Assembly (NCBI RefSeq): GCF_036621415.1 | Contig: NZ_CP030941.1 | Span: forward strand, 1,302,001-1,366,000 | Reading direction: 5' to 3' | Length of the DNA: 64,000 nucleotides | From: Nitratireductor thuwali | GTDB taxonomy: Bacteria; Pseudomonadota; Alphaproteobacteria; Rhizobiales; Rhizobiaceae | Shown here: positions 1-8,423 of the stretch, in pieces | Numbering within the stretch: the stretch's first letter is position 1 | Layout: each line of letters begins with the position of its first letter | Notes under the pieces: model-generated | The model's input: only the letters and a program-made list of their open reading frames with translations | Database searches by the model: none | Told to the model about the DNA's origin: nothing | Made by a program: the position numbers and the translations under genes

Positions 1-345
1 GTCATCGTCAACAAGACCGGACAGGTCTTCGCCCGCATCGACGGACAGGAAGATCTGCAGGATCTGGGCCAGCTCACGCTTGCCAATTTCGCCAATGAAG
101 CCGGCCTTGCACCCATAGGCAACAATCTGTTCCGCGAAACCGCCGCGTCCGGTCCCGCCAATGTCGGCGTGCCGGGCGATCCCGGCTTCGCAACCGTCGA
201 GCAGGGCTACCTGGAAGATTCAAACGTCGATCCGGTGAAGGAGATCACCGAGCTGATTTCGGCGCAGCGCGCCTATGAAATGAACTCCAAGGTCATCAAG
301 GCGGCGGACGAGATGGCCGCCACCGTCACCCAGGCGATGCGATAG
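1..345 (+). CDS. flgG: Flagellar distal rod protein FlgG (3' end only)
   Basis: The first 345 bases are open in frame 1 and end in TAG at 343-345, giving the last 114 residues of a rod/hook-family protein. The end carries the family signature: [17 protein letters not shown] followed by [11 protein letters not shown], the C-terminal helix that packs in the rod core. FlgG forms the distal rod linking the MS ring to the hook. The next gene, flgA, starts at the base after this stop codon. The order flgG-flgA-flgI is standard in rhizobia, which supports FlgG over FlgF or FlgE. The N-terminal half lies outside the window. Confidence 0.93.
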   Translation, partial: VIVNKTGQVFARIDGQEDLQDLGQLTLANFANEAGLAPIGNNLFRETAASGPANVGVPGDPGFATVEQGYLEDSNVDPVKEITELISAQRAYEMNSKVIKAADEMAATVTQAMR

Positions 346-831
346 ATGCAACACGGTTTTCTCCCGCGGCGGGCCTTGCTGGCAGGACTGGCGACAGTCC
401 TGCCGCTTTTCGCCTGCATGCTGGCCGGCCCGGCCGGCGCGCAGGAGATCGCCGTCATCCCCACCCGCGTCATCTATCCGGGGCAGGTGGTCACCATGGA
501 TGCGCTCGACGAGGTGGCCCTGCGCCGGCCGCCGCGCGGCGGGGCCGAGATTGCGCGCAGCATGACCGACCTCGACGGCAAGGTTGCACGGCGCACATTG
601 CTGCCAGGCCGGCTGGTGCCTCTGTCCTCGGTGCGCGAGGCCTACCTCGTAGAAACCGGCACCGCCGTTACGGCTGTCTACCGCCAGGGAGCGCTGACCA
701 TATCGCTGATGGCCGTACCGCTTCAGTCTGGCGCGGCGGGCGATATGATTAAGCTGCGCAACGCCGATAGCGGCGCCGTGTTCAGCGGTATCGTGATGGC
801 CGACGGCACGGTGCAGGTCGGCGCGTCATGA
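346..831 (+). CDS. flgA: Flagellar P-ring assembly chaperone FlgA
   Basis: This 161-residue protein has a Sec signal peptide (RR at 8-9, a hydrophobic stretch at about 11-31, cleavage near AGAQE). It is followed by a SAF-type beta domain with the motif RVIYPGQVVTMDAL and a C-terminal stretch DMIKLRNADSGAVFSGIV typical of FlgA. FlgA is a periplasmic chaperone for the P-ring protein FlgI. The ATG follows the flgG stop with no gap, and the TGA overlaps the flgI ATG (ATGA at 828-831). It is shorter than enterobacterial FlgA (about 220 residues), as is usual in Rhizobiales. Confidence 0.93.
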   Translation: MQHGFLPRRALLAGLATVLPLFACMLAGPAGAQEIAVIPTRVIYPGQVVTMDALDEVALRRPPRGGAEIARSMTDLDGKVARRTLLPGRLVPLSSVREAYLVETGTAVTAVYRQGALTISLMAVPLQSGAAGDMIKLRNADSGAVFSGIVMADGTVQVGAS

Positions 832-2009
832 TCGGCCGCCTCGTCCTCTTAGCGGCAATGGCCATCGCGACGTCCTCCGGCGCGGCCGATTACGACTATG
901 TTCAGGCTTCCGCGCCGTCATACCCGTCCTCCCCCTCGGCGCTCGGCAGCGGTTCCGGCACCATGGCCGCCTCCCGCATCAAGGATATCGCACAACTGCA
1001 GGCCGCACGGGACAACCAGCTCGTCGGCTATGGCCTCGTCATCGGCCTCAAGGGCACCGGCGACAGCCTGCGCAACGCCCCTTTCACCGAGCAATCCATC
1101 CGCGCCATGCTCGAGAACCTCGGTATCGCCACGGAAGGCGGGCGCGCCCGCGCCAAGAATGTCGCAGCGGTCATCGTGACGGCCAATCTGCCGCCTTTCG
1201 TCCAATCTGGTGCGCGCATCGACGTGACTGTTTCCTCGCTCGGGGACGCCACATCGCTGGCCGGCGGCACGCTCGTCATGACTCCCCTGCGGGCGGCCGA
1301 CGGCGACATCTATGCGGTGGCGCAGGGGTCGGTTATCGTTTCAGGGTTCAGCGCGCAGGGGCAGGCGGAATCCTTGACGCAGGGCGTGCCCACCGCCGGC
1401 CGCGTGCCCAATGGCGGTATCATCGAACGGCAGGTCGCGGCGGAGTTCGGCGATACTTCCGTGCTGACGCTGCAACTGCGCAACCCGGATTTCTCCACCG
1501 CCGTGCGCATCACCGACGCCATCAACGCCTATACCGCGCAGCGCTTCGGCATGAGCACCGCCGCCGAGCAGGACGCGCGAACCATCAGGATACGCCGGCC
1601 GGAAAAGATCTCGGCCGCGCGCTTCTATGCCGAAATCGAAAACCTCATCGTCGAATCCGATGGCCCCGCCCGCGTCGTCGTCGACGAACGCACCGGCACC
1701 GTCGTCATCGGCCAGAATGTCCGCATCTCGCGCGTCGCCATCTCCCACGGCGCGCTCACCGTCCGCATCACGGAGATGCCGCAGGTCGTGCAGCCCGAAC
1801 CCTTCTCGCGCGGCGAGACAGCGGTCGAGCCCTATACCGTTATCGAGGCTGATCAGCCGGATGCGCGGGTCGCCATTCTCGACGGACCGGACCTGCAGAC
1901 GCTGGTCGCGGGCCTCAACCGCCTCGGCGTAAAGCCCGACGGCATCATCGCCATTCTCCAGGGCATCAAATCGGCCGGCGCCCTGCAGGCCGAGCTTGTG
2001 TTGCAGTAG
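828..2009 (+). CDS. flgI: Flagellar P-ring protein FlgI
   Basis: This 393-residue protein has a signal peptide over residues 1-19. The mature part opens with the family signature ASRIKDIAQLQAARDNQL, then GYGLVIGLKGTGDS, and later VVIGQNVRIS and GVKPDGIIAILQ at the C-terminus. FlgI polymerises in the peptidoglycan layer as the P ring, the bushing around the rod. Its length matches the family. It overlaps flgA by 4 bases, so co-translation with its chaperone is likely. Confidence 0.96.
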   Translation: MIGRLVLLAAMAIATSSGAADYDYVQASAPSYPSSPSALGSGSGTMAASRIKDIAQLQAARDNQLVGYGLVIGLKGTGDSLRNAPFTEQSIRAMLENLGIATEGGRARAKNVAAVIVTANLPPFVQSGARIDVTVSSLGDATSLAGGTLVMTPLRAADGDIYAVAQGSVIVSGFSAQGQAESLTQGVPTAGRVPNGGIIERQVAAEFGDTSVLTLQLRNPDFSTAVRITDAINAYTAQRFGMSTAAEQDARTIRIRRPEKISAARFYAEIENLIVESDGPARVVVDERTGTVVIGQNVRISRVAISHGALTVRITEMPQVVQPEPFSRGETAVEPYTVIEADQPDARVAILDGPDLQTLVAGLNRLGVKPDGIIAILQGIKSAGALQAELVLQ

Positions 2010-2020
2010 GGATCGTGACC

Positions 2021-2557
2021 ATGAAGCTCTCCGTGCCGCGATGGCCGAAAACCCTCCGCTGGGATCGTTGTGCTCTGACCTTGTGCGTGGCCGTGCTGGC
2101 GCTGTCCACGGCGCCGGGCCAGCGCGCCCTGCAGGCGGCCGAGACCATGGCCAACGCCACGCAGGACGAGATCGAGCGGTTCTGCGCCAACATCGCCGAC
2201 GCCGCCCGCGACCGGCGTTATTCGCTGCAGCGCCTGGAGCTTGAAAAGCTGCGCGGCGAGATAGACGAACGCATCGTGGCGCTGGAGGAAAAGCGCTCAG
2301 AATACGAGGGCTGGCTCGCCCGCCGGGACGCTTTCCTGGCCAAGGCGGAAAGCGGCGTCGTAAGCATCTATGCAAGCATGCGGCCCGACGCCGCCGCCGA
2401 GCGCCTGGCCGAGGTGCGGGCGGAACTGGCCGCCGCCATTCTCATGAAGCTGGAGCCCCGCGTGGCCGGCGTCATCCTCAACGAAATGAACAGCAAATCG
2501 GCCGCTGCCCTGACCACCATCATTGCCAGCGCGGCACGCCCCGAGGATCCCTCATGA
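2021..2557 (+). CDS. motE: Motility protein MotE (periplasmic, rhizobial)
   Basis: About 178 residues: a membrane-spanning signal segment (roughly 17-35), a charged coiled-coil (about 50-110), and a C-terminal MgtE-N-like segment with ILMKLEPRVAGVILNEMN. In Sinorhizobium MotE is a periplasmic protein needed for motility, described as a chaperone for MotC. I start at ATG 2021, which has AGGG 9 bases upstream; a GTG at 2015 is possible but lies only 3 bases from that AGGG. The stop overlaps the flgH ATG by 4 bases. Family and position between flgI and flgH are clear; the function rests on rhizobial literature. Confidence 0.88.
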   Translation: MKLSVPRWPKTLRWDRCALTLCVAVLALSTAPGQRALQAAETMANATQDEIERFCANIADAARDRRYSLQRLELEKLRGEIDERIVALEEKRSEYEGWLARRDAFLAKAESGVVSIYASMRPDAAAERLAEVRAELAAAILMKLEPRVAGVILNEMNSKSAAALTTIIASAARPEDPS

Positions 2558-3261
2558 TATGTTTCGCCCGCCTGCCGCTGCTCGTGGCGGCCCTGGCAGT
2601 GGCCGGCTGCGCCGCCGACAGCGAGTTCAACAGGCCGCCGACCCTTTCGCCGGTCGGCGCTGGGGCCGAGCCGACCTCGCTTCCCGCCTATCACTACCCG
2701 AACCGCCCCGCCTCCACGGTCAGCCGCTACTCGCTGTGGAGCGACCGCCAGAGCCGCTTCTTCACCGACCCGCGTGCGCTGGAAGTGGGCGACATCCTGA
2801 CGGTGGAGATTTCGATCAACGACAAGGCGAGTTTCAAGAACGAATCGGAGCGATCGCGCCAGGCCAGCCGTAATCTCGGCCTTGCCGGGACATTCGCCCT
2901 CGGCGGCGCGGGATCGTCGGGTTCGGCCGACGCCGAAATCGGCTCCGGCACCTCGACCACCGGCGCCGGCGCGACCGAGCGTTCGGAAGCGATCAAGCTC
3001 ACGGTCGCGGCGATCGTCACCGAAAGGCTGCCCAACGGCAATCTGCGCATTTCGGGCACGCAGGAAGTGCGCGTGAATGCGGAGCTGCGCGTGCTCACCA
3101 TCGCCGGCATCGCCCGGCCGAGCGATATCGGGCCGAACAACACGATCTCCTATGAGCGCATAGCAGAAGCCCGCATCTCCTATGGCGGGCGCGGGCGCCT
3201 GACGGAAGTCCAGCAACCGCCCTACGGTCAGGAATTCCTCGACAAAGTACTGCCATTCTAG
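2554..3261 (+). CDS. flgH: Flagellar L-ring lipoprotein FlgH
   Basis: This 235-residue protein has a lipoprotein signal ending in VAGC (Cys at about 19), so it should be acylated and sent to the outer membrane. Family blocks include SLWSDRQSRFFTDPRA, VGDILTVEISINDKASF, and the C-terminal NTISYERIAEARISYGGRG. FlgH forms the outer-membrane L ring. It overlaps motE by 4 bases and is followed 12 bases later by fliL. Confidence 0.95.
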   Translation: MICFARLPLLVAALAVAGCAADSEFNRPPTLSPVGAGAEPTSLPAYHYPNRPASTVSRYSLWSDRQSRFFTDPRALEVGDILTVEISINDKASFKNESERSRQASRNLGLAGTFALGGAGSSGSADAEIGSGTSTTGAGATERSEAIKLTVAAIVTERLPNGNLRISGTQEVRVNAELRVLTIAGIARPSDIGPNNTISYERIAEARISYGGRGRLTEVQQPPYGQEFLDKVLPF

Positions 3262-3273
3262 GGGCCAGCGACC

Positions 3274-3783
3274 GTGACACTCGTCATCCAGGAAGAAGAA
3301 CAAAAGAAGGGGGCGCCGGTCATCGTGCAGGCTGCCGTCCTGCTCGTCGTAACGGCAATGGCGATCGGCATGGGCTGGTATACCGGCGGCTACCTGGAAG
3401 AGCGCCAGATCGTCAAGGCCGAGCCCACCGGCATCAACGACGGGAGCAAGGCTGCGGCTGCGGCTGCGCCGGCGGCTGCCGAGGGCGAAGCCCCTCTTCC
3501 GCCTGTAGTCCATAGCCTTGACCCGATCACCACCAATCTGGCCGATCCGACCGAGATCTGGGTTCGCATGGAACTTGCTCTGGTCTTTTCGGGCCAGGTG
3601 GATCCGGCTCTGGCCGAAGCCATCCACCAGGACCTTTTCGCCTTCATGCGCACGGTCAAGCTGCGCCAGATCGAGAGCGCGAGCGGCTTTCAGCACCTGA
3701 AGGAGGACCTGCTCGAGCGCGCCCGCATTCGCAGCGACGGCCAAGTGGAGAATGTTCTGTTCAGGACGTTCCTGTTCGAATGA
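3274..3783 (+). CDS. fliL: Flagellar basal-body protein FliL
   Basis: 169 residues, starting at GTG 3274. It has a short cytoplasmic N-terminus, one transmembrane anchor (about 10-33), an Ala-rich linker and a periplasmic FliL domain with HSLDPITTNLADPTEIWVRM and a C-terminal VENVLFRTFLF. FliL rings surround the stator units and raise motor torque. The end of the gene overlaps the fliP ATG by 4 bases. A second, more diverged protein of the same layout lies at 24003-24488. Confidence 0.92.
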   Translation: MTLVIQEEEQKKGAPVIVQAAVLLVVTAMAIGMGWYTGGYLEERQIVKAEPTGINDGSKAAAAAAPAAAEGEAPLPPVVHSLDPITTNLADPTEIWVRMELALVFSGQVDPALAEAIHQDLFAFMRTVKLRQIESASGFQHLKEDLLERARIRSDGQVENVLFRTFLFE

Positions 3784-4517
3784 TCCGCACGCTGCCCTTC
3801 GCACTGGCGCTGCTTTTGCTCGCGGTGCCCGCCCAGGCCCAGACGCTCGATCTGGGCGCCCTCGCCGGCGATGTGGACGGGACGACCGTAGCCTATATCA
3901 TCCAGATATTCGGCCTCCTCACGGTCCTGTCGATCGCCCCCGGCATCCTGATCATGGTGACCAGCTTCACGCGCTTCGTCATCGCCTTCTCCATCCTTAG
4001 AGCGGGCATGGGACTGCCGTCGACGCCGGCCAATCTCATCCTCATCAGCCTGGCGCTCTTCATGACCTTCTACGTCATGGCGCCGACACTCGACCGGGCC
4101 TGGAACGAGGGCGTGCGGCCGCTGATGGACAACGAGATCAGCGAGACGGTGGCGATGGAACGGATCGCGCAGCCCTTCCGCACCTTCATGGCGAACAATG
4201 TGCGCGAGAAGGATTTCGCGCTGTTTGCCGACCTGGCTGCCGAACGCGGCGAAATCGACATTGCCGCGGACAGCGTGGATTTGCGCGTCCTGATACCGGC
4301 CTTCATGATCTCGGAAATCCGCCGCGGCTTCGAGATTGGATTTCTGATCGTGCTGCCGTTCCTGGTGATCGACCTGATCGTCGCCACCATAACCATGTCG
4401 ATGGGCATGATGATGTTGCCGCCCACCGTGGTCTCGCTGCCGTTCAAGATATTGTTCTTCGTGTTGATCGACGGGTGGAATCTGCTCGTAGGCAGCCTCG
4501 TGCGGTCATTCCTTTAG
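3780..4517 (+). CDS. fliP: Flagellar type III export gate protein FliP
   Basis: 245 residues, the usual family length. A signal sequence (1-20) is followed by four hydrophobic helices. Conserved blocks include LSIAPGILIMVTSFTRFVIA, LISLALFMTFYVM, and MMMLPPTVVSLPFKILFFV near the end. FliP forms the core of the FliPQR export channel inside the MS ring; FliQ (19326) and FliR (21809) are in the same cluster. It is the last gene of the flgG-fliP run before the structured leader of the first flagellin gene. Confidence 0.97.
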   Translation: MIRTLPFALALLLLAVPAQAQTLDLGALAGDVDGTTVAYIIQIFGLLTVLSIAPGILIMVTSFTRFVIAFSILRAGMGLPSTPANLILISLALFMTFYVMAPTLDRAWNEGVRPLMDNEISETVAMERIAQPFRTFMANNVREKDFALFADLAAERGEIDIAADSVDLRVLIPAFMISEIRRGFEIGFLIVLPFLVIDLIVATITMSMGMMMLPPTVVSLPFKILFFVLIDGWNLLVGSLVRSFL

Positions 4518-4712
4518 AGCGCCTCGTGCGCGGGACTTGCCTGCCGAAATAGTTCGGCCGATTATCCTTTTGGTAGGATTTCCTCCCCATAAATGCATCC
4601 GAAAGCAGGACGGAGTGACCGTGTATGTAGGTCACCGGCATGATGCCTCTCCATCCTACCGGATCGCCCGGTATGTCCCGCGTAGTTTTCCGTATTCAGG
4701 GGCGTATTTCCC
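4518..4712 (+). promoter_or_regulatory. Structured leader upstream of the first flagellin gene
   Basis: This 195-base gap holds four short perfect inverted repeats: GCCGAA/TTCGGC (4543-4548, 4553-4558), ATCCT/AGGAT (4564-4568, 4575-4579), GTGACC/GGTCAC (4615-4620, 4630-4635) and TACCGG/CCGGTA (4657-4662, 4668-4673). The ribosome site AGGGG lies at 4698-4702, 10 bases before the ATG. I infer promoter plus a folded 5' untranslated region. FlbT, encoded at 18488, acts on flagellin mRNA leaders in Caulobacter, so this is a plausible target. The repeats are seen; the role is inferred. The first hairpin could instead mark the end of the fliP transcript. Confidence 0.5.
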
Positions 4713-5594
4713 ATGGCAAGCATCAATACCAATGCGTCGGCAATGACCGCGCTGCAGACCCTCAACTCCATCTCCAAGAACATGGCGACCACCCAGTCGC
4801 GCATCTCGACCGGCCTTCGTGTCGCCGAAGCGTCCGACAACTCGGCCTATTGGTCGATCGCCACTTCGATGAAATCCGACAACAAGGCTCTTTCGGCAGT
4901 GCAGGACGCGCTCGGCCTTGGCGCCGGCAAGATCGACACGGCCTATACCGGCATGAACAGCGCTCTTGAGGCGGTCGACGAGATCAAGCAGAAGCTGATC
5001 ACGGCGCGCGGCGCAAGCGTTGAGGACAAGGCAAAGATCCAGGCGGAAATCGATGCCTACCAGGATCAGCTGACCGCCATCTCCAACTCCGCGTCCTATG
5101 CCGGCGACAACTGGCTGTCGCGCAATTCCGACACCGATCCGACCTCGGTCAGTGTCGTGTCGTCCTTTGCCGACGGAGCCGTCGGCACCATCAACATCGA
5201 CCTGAGCACCGTTACTCTCGTGGACGCTGGCGTGGGCAACGGCCTCCTGGAAACAGTAGGCGCGGCCTCCGGCTCTACGGTCCTCGGGATGACCGTTGTC
5301 GGAACGACCGATGCCGACATTGACAACCTCATCACCGACATCGACACCGCGCTTGGAACAATGGCCACTGCGGCCTCGAACCTTGGCGCCGGCAAGATGC
5401 GCATCGATCTGCAGAAGGACTTCGTCTCCAAGCTCTCCGACGCCATCGACCGCGGCGTGGGCCAACTCGTGGACGCCGACATGAACGAAGAATCGGCCCG
5501 TCTGTCGGCCCTTCAGGTTCAGCAGCAGCTGGGCGTTCAGGCGCTTTCGATCGCCAACCAGAACACCCAGGGCATTCTCTCGCTCTTCCGCTAA
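4713..5594 (+). CDS. flaA: Flagellin, first copy
   Basis: 293 residues with both conserved flagellin ends. The N-terminal D0/D1 has ASINTNASAMTALQTL and RVAEASDNSAYWSIATSMKS, and the C-terminal D0 has LGVQALSIANQNTQ ending in SLFR. The central variable part (about 130-205) is short, as in the small rhizobial flagellins. It forms the filament after export through FlhA/FliPQR. A strong terminator follows at 5637. Copy numbering is by position only, not by orthology. It is related to, but clearly diverged from, the second flagellin at 5792 in the middle third. Confidence 0.96.
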   Translation: MASINTNASAMTALQTLNSISKNMATTQSRISTGLRVAEASDNSAYWSIATSMKSDNKALSAVQDALGLGAGKIDTAYTGMNSALEAVDEIKQKLITARGASVEDKAKIQAEIDAYQDQLTAISNSASYAGDNWLSRNSDTDPTSVSVVSSFADGAVGTINIDLSTVTLVDAGVGNGLLETVGAASGSTVLGMTVVGTTDADIDNLITDIDTALGTMATAASNLGAGKMRIDLQKDFVSKLSDAIDRGVGQLVDADMNEESARLSALQVQQQLGVQALSIANQNTQGILSLFR

Positions 5595-5605
5595 TCCGCG
5601 GTTTT

Positions 5606-5671
5606 CCGGGCCTAGCCCGGAGCGAAATGACAATCGAGCGGGCCGCTTCCTCCGGGAGGCGGCCCGCTTTT
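5606..5671 (+). terminator. Intrinsic terminator after the first flagellin
   Basis: A perfect 10-bp stem, AGCGGGCCGC (5637-5646) with GCGGCCCGCT (5659-5668), is followed by a short T run to 5671. A smaller perfect hairpin, CCGGGC/GCCCGG with a 3-base loop, sits just upstream (5606-5620). Together they should end or stabilise the abundant flagellin transcript and separate it from the second flagellin gene. Confidence 0.85.
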
Positions 5672-5689
5672 GCTTGTCGACCTGTCGCC

Positions 5690-5732
5690 GGTTAAACAGT
5701 TGTTAACCATAGCTTTGTAGTCATGGTTAACC
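5690..5732 (+). promoter_or_regulatory. CtrA-type box and 9-bp inverted repeat before the second flagellin
   Basis: TTAA (5692-5695), seven bases, then TTAAC (5703-5707) is a perfect match to the alphaproteobacterial CtrA consensus TTAA-N7-TTAAC. It overlaps a perfect 9-bp inverted repeat, GTTAACCAT (5702-5710) and ATGGTTAAC (5723-5731), spaced by 12 bases. The site ends 60 bases before the flagellin start at 5792, a sensible place for promoter control. Both motifs are seen directly; binding by CtrA or another dimeric regulator is inferred. Confidence 0.55.
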
Positions 5733-5791
5733 AAAGGTTTCGCCGCCGGATACCAACCGGCCCGAGGCATGCTGTCGAAGGGGTGAGCAAC

Positions 5792-6661
5792 GTGGCCAGC
5801 ATCATGACGAACGCCTCTGCAATGGTTGCATTGCAGAGCCTTAAAGCCACCAACAAGGCGATGGACACCGTGCAGGGTCGCATCTCCACGGGCTATCGGG
5901 TGGCGGAAGCCAGCGACAACGCCGCCTACTGGTCGATTGCCACCACCATGCGCTCCGACAACAAGGCGCTTTCGGCGGTGCAGGATTCGCTGGGACTTGG
6001 CGCAGGCAAGATAGACACGGCCTACACCTCGATGAGCGACATCATCGGCCGGGTCGACGAGATCAAGTCGAAGCTCGTTTCCGCACGCGGCGCCAGCGCG
6101 GAGAACCAGACGAAGATCCAGGCCGAAATCTCGGTTCTGCAGGACCACATCAGAAACGCCGCCATGGGCGCCAGCTATGCCGGCACCAACATCCTGGCGA
6201 CCGACGCCACCGCCGATGTGGAGATCGTCTCTTCCTACAACCGCGCGTCCGACGGCACTGTTTCGGTCGGAACCATCACCGTATCGATCGCGACGATAAA
6301 ACTGTTCAACGCCGATGGCAGCGTACCAGAGGCCATGGTCGCCGACATCATGGCCATAGACGTCAACGGTGCAACCGATGCTCAGGTCGACACTTTCCTG
6401 ACTCAGCTCGAAACCGGAATGGGCCTGATGGCCAATGCGGCGGCCGATCTCGGCGCGGCCAAGACCCGGCTGGACCTTCAGAAGGATTTTGTCGCCAACC
6501 TCAGGAATTCCATCGAGCGCGGCGTCGGCGCCCTGGTCGATGCCGACATGAGCGAGGAATCGACCAAGCTCCAGGCACTGCAGGTCCAGCAGCAGCTCGG
6601 CATTCAGGCGCTTTCCATCGCCAACCAGAACGCCCAGAGCATTCTGGCTCTCTTCAAATAG
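5792..6661 (+). CDS. flaB: Flagellin, second copy
   Basis: 289 residues. The reading frame is open from an ATG at 5723, but flagellins start with a MASI-like sequence, which here begins at GTG 5792. AAGGGG lies 8 bases upstream, so I use that start. N-terminal ASIMTNASAMVALQSL and RVAEASDNAAYWSIATTM and C-terminal LGIQALSIANQNAQSI ending in LALFK are conserved. The middle (about 130-210) differs strongly from the first flagellin. It has its own leader with a CtrA-type box and its own terminator, so it is probably transcribed separately. The name is positional. Confidence 0.95.
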   Translation: MASIMTNASAMVALQSLKATNKAMDTVQGRISTGYRVAEASDNAAYWSIATTMRSDNKALSAVQDSLGLGAGKIDTAYTSMSDIIGRVDEIKSKLVSARGASAENQTKIQAEISVLQDHIRNAAMGASYAGTNILATDATADVEIVSSYNRASDGTVSVGTITVSIATIKLFNADGSVPEAMVADIMAIDVNGATDAQVDTFLTQLETGMGLMANAAADLGAAKTRLDLQKDFVANLRNSIERGVGALVDADMSEESTKLQALQVQQQLGIQALSIANQNAQSILALFK

Positions 6662-6689
6662 CCCTGCCGCGGAGCAACCTGGAAACCAC

Positions 6690-6720
6690 GGGCCGCGCCA
6701 CGCGCGGCCCATTTCATTTT
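6690..6720 (+). terminator. Intrinsic terminator after the second flagellin
   Basis: A perfect 9-bp GC stem GGGCCGCGC (6690-6698) / GCGCGGCCC (6702-6710) with a 3-base loop is followed by a T-rich tail (ATTTCATTTT). It separates the flagellin transcript from fliF, whose start codon is at 6777. Confidence 0.85.
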
Positions 6721-6776
6721 CGCACAAGCTTCAAGACCTAATGTCGCTGCGGATCCTGCCGGGAGCGTAGTGAACT

Positions 6777-8423
6777 TTGCCTGAACAGCTTCAAACCGTT
6801 TTCGATAATTTCCGGGCGCTCGGGCCACGAAGACTGGGCATGATGGCCGGCGTGCTGGCTCTGGTCATGGCAGTGGTCGTGACAGGCGGGCTTTATCTCA
6901 ACCGTCCCGCCTACGAGACGCTTTATGTCGGCCTCGAGCGCTCCGACGTAAACCAGATCGGCCTCGTCTTGGGGGAAGCCGGCATCGGCTTCGACGTGGT
7001 GTCGGACGGAACCGCTGTGCTCGTTCCCGCCGGCAAGACCGCGCAGGCACGCATGCTACTGGCCGAAAAGGGCCTGCCGACCAGCACCAATGCCGGCTAT
7101 GAGCTGTTCGACAATGTCGGCTCGCTCGGCCTGACGACCTTTATGCAGGAGGTCACGCGGGTCCGCGCCCTGGAAGGCGAGATCGCCCGCACGATCCAGT
7201 CCATCGCCGGCATCAAGGCGGCGCGCGTTCACATCGTCATGCAGGAACGGGGCAATTTCAGACGGGAAGAGCAGGAGCCGTCCGCCTCGGTTGTGATCCG
7301 GTCATCGGGCATCGAGGCCAGCGCCAAGGCAGCCTCGATCCGGTACCTGGTTTCCGCCGCTGTTCCGGGCCTCAACGCGGAGAAGGTCACGGTTCTGGAT
7401 TCCTCCGGAACGCTGCTTGCGGCGGGCGACGACCCCGCCAACAACACCGCGCAGCGCTCCATCGGCGTGGAGCGCACGGTGGAGGCGCAGGTCGAGGACA
7501 ATATCCGCCGGGCGCTCGCTCCTTATCTCGGTCCCGACAATTTCCGCGCCAGCGTGAAGGCCGACGTCAATACGGATGCCAGGCAGGTCGAGGAGGTGAT
7601 CTACGATCCCGACTCGCGCGTCGAGCGCTCAATCCAGGTCGTCCGCTCTTCCGACAGCGCCAGCCAGGAGACGGCCGCGACCCCCACCACGGTGCTCCAG
7701 AACCTGCCGCAGGAGGACAATCCGGCCACAGAACGGCCCACTTCCACCGAGGAGAGCGAGCGCCGCGAGGAGACCACGAACTACGAGATGAACACCAAGC
7801 GCATCGCCACGACGAGCAATGGCTATGAGATCTCGAAGCTGTCGATTGCCGTCGTGGTCAACCGGGCACGCCTCCAGGCCGTGCTGGGCCAGGGCGCCAC
7901 GCCGGACCAGCTGAACGAACGTATCGCCGAGATCCAGTCGGTCGTGGCCTCCGCCACCGGCTTTTCCGAAACCCGCGGCGATGTCCTCAACGTCACGGCG
8001 GTGGAGTTCATCGACGGGTTGGACGGCGTCGAGATCGTCAAGCCGGGTCCGCTGGCGCAGCTTGGACAGCACACCGGAACGCTGATCAATGCAGCCGCTT
8101 TCGTGCTTGTCGCCTTTCTCGTCACCTGGTTCGGCCTCAAGCCGATGACGGCTGCCTTGCTCGCCCCGGCCGGCGCCGGCGAGGCGGCCATGGAAGAAGC
8201 GCGGCGCTCCCTGCCCGGCCCTGCCAACGAGCCGCGTTTGGCAGGGGGAGAGGCTGACCGGATGGCCGAACTCGACGCGGAAGACGAGGAAGCTGACCAC
8301 CCGCTCCGGCTCAATCCCGCGCCTCAAGACAGGCTGGCGCGGATGGTCGACCTGAGCGAGGAGCGCACGGCGGAGATTCTGCGCAAGTGGGCGCGCGCCG
8401 AAACCGAGGCCGCACGGACATGA
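6777..8423 (+). CDS. fliF: Flagellar MS-ring protein FliF
   Basis: 548 residues, family length. Two transmembrane helices flank the periplasmic ring-building domains: about 20-42 and about 432-452 (AAAFVLVAFLVTWFGL). Inside are GLERSDVNQIGLVLGEAGI, AGYELFDNVGSLGLT and KAARVHIVMQERG. The C-terminal cytoplasmic tail should bind FliG. The start is TTG 6777 with GGGAG about 11 bases upstream; a weak start is odd for a structural ring protein and may limit its expression. FliF is the export-gate housing and motor base. It overlaps the next gene by 4 bases (ATGA at 8420). Confidence 0.95.
   Translation: MPEQLQTVFDNFRALGPRRLGMMAGVLALVMAVVVTGGLYLNRPAYETLYVGLERSDVNQIGLVLGEAGIGFDVVSDGTAVLVPAGKTAQARMLLAEKGLPTSTNAGYELFDNVGSLGLTTFMQEVTRVRALEGEIARTIQSIAGIKAARVHIVMQERGNFRREEQEPSASVVIRSSGIEASAKAASIRYLVSAAVPGLNAEKVTVLDSSGTLLAAGDDPANNTAQRSIGVERTVEAQVEDNIRRALAPYLGPDNFRASVKADVNTDARQVEEVIYDPDSRVERSIQVVRSSDSASQETAATPTTVLQNLPQEDNPATERPTSTEESERREETTNYEMNTKRIATTSNGYEISKLSIAVVVNRARLQAVLGQGATPDQLNERIAEIQSVVASATGFSETRGDVLNVTAVEFIDGLDGVEIVKPGPLAQLGQHTGTLINAAAFVLVAFLVTWFGLKPMTAALLAPAGAGEAAMEEARRSLPGPANEPRLAGGEADRMAELDAEDEEADHPLRLNPAPQDRLARMVDLSEERTAEILRKWARAETEAART

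Noticed and set aside
2368..3804. A 478-residue open frame on the minus strand opposite motE-fliL
   Set aside because: Antisense to four well-identified genes; composition is a GC-rich shadow with no domain and no ribosome site.
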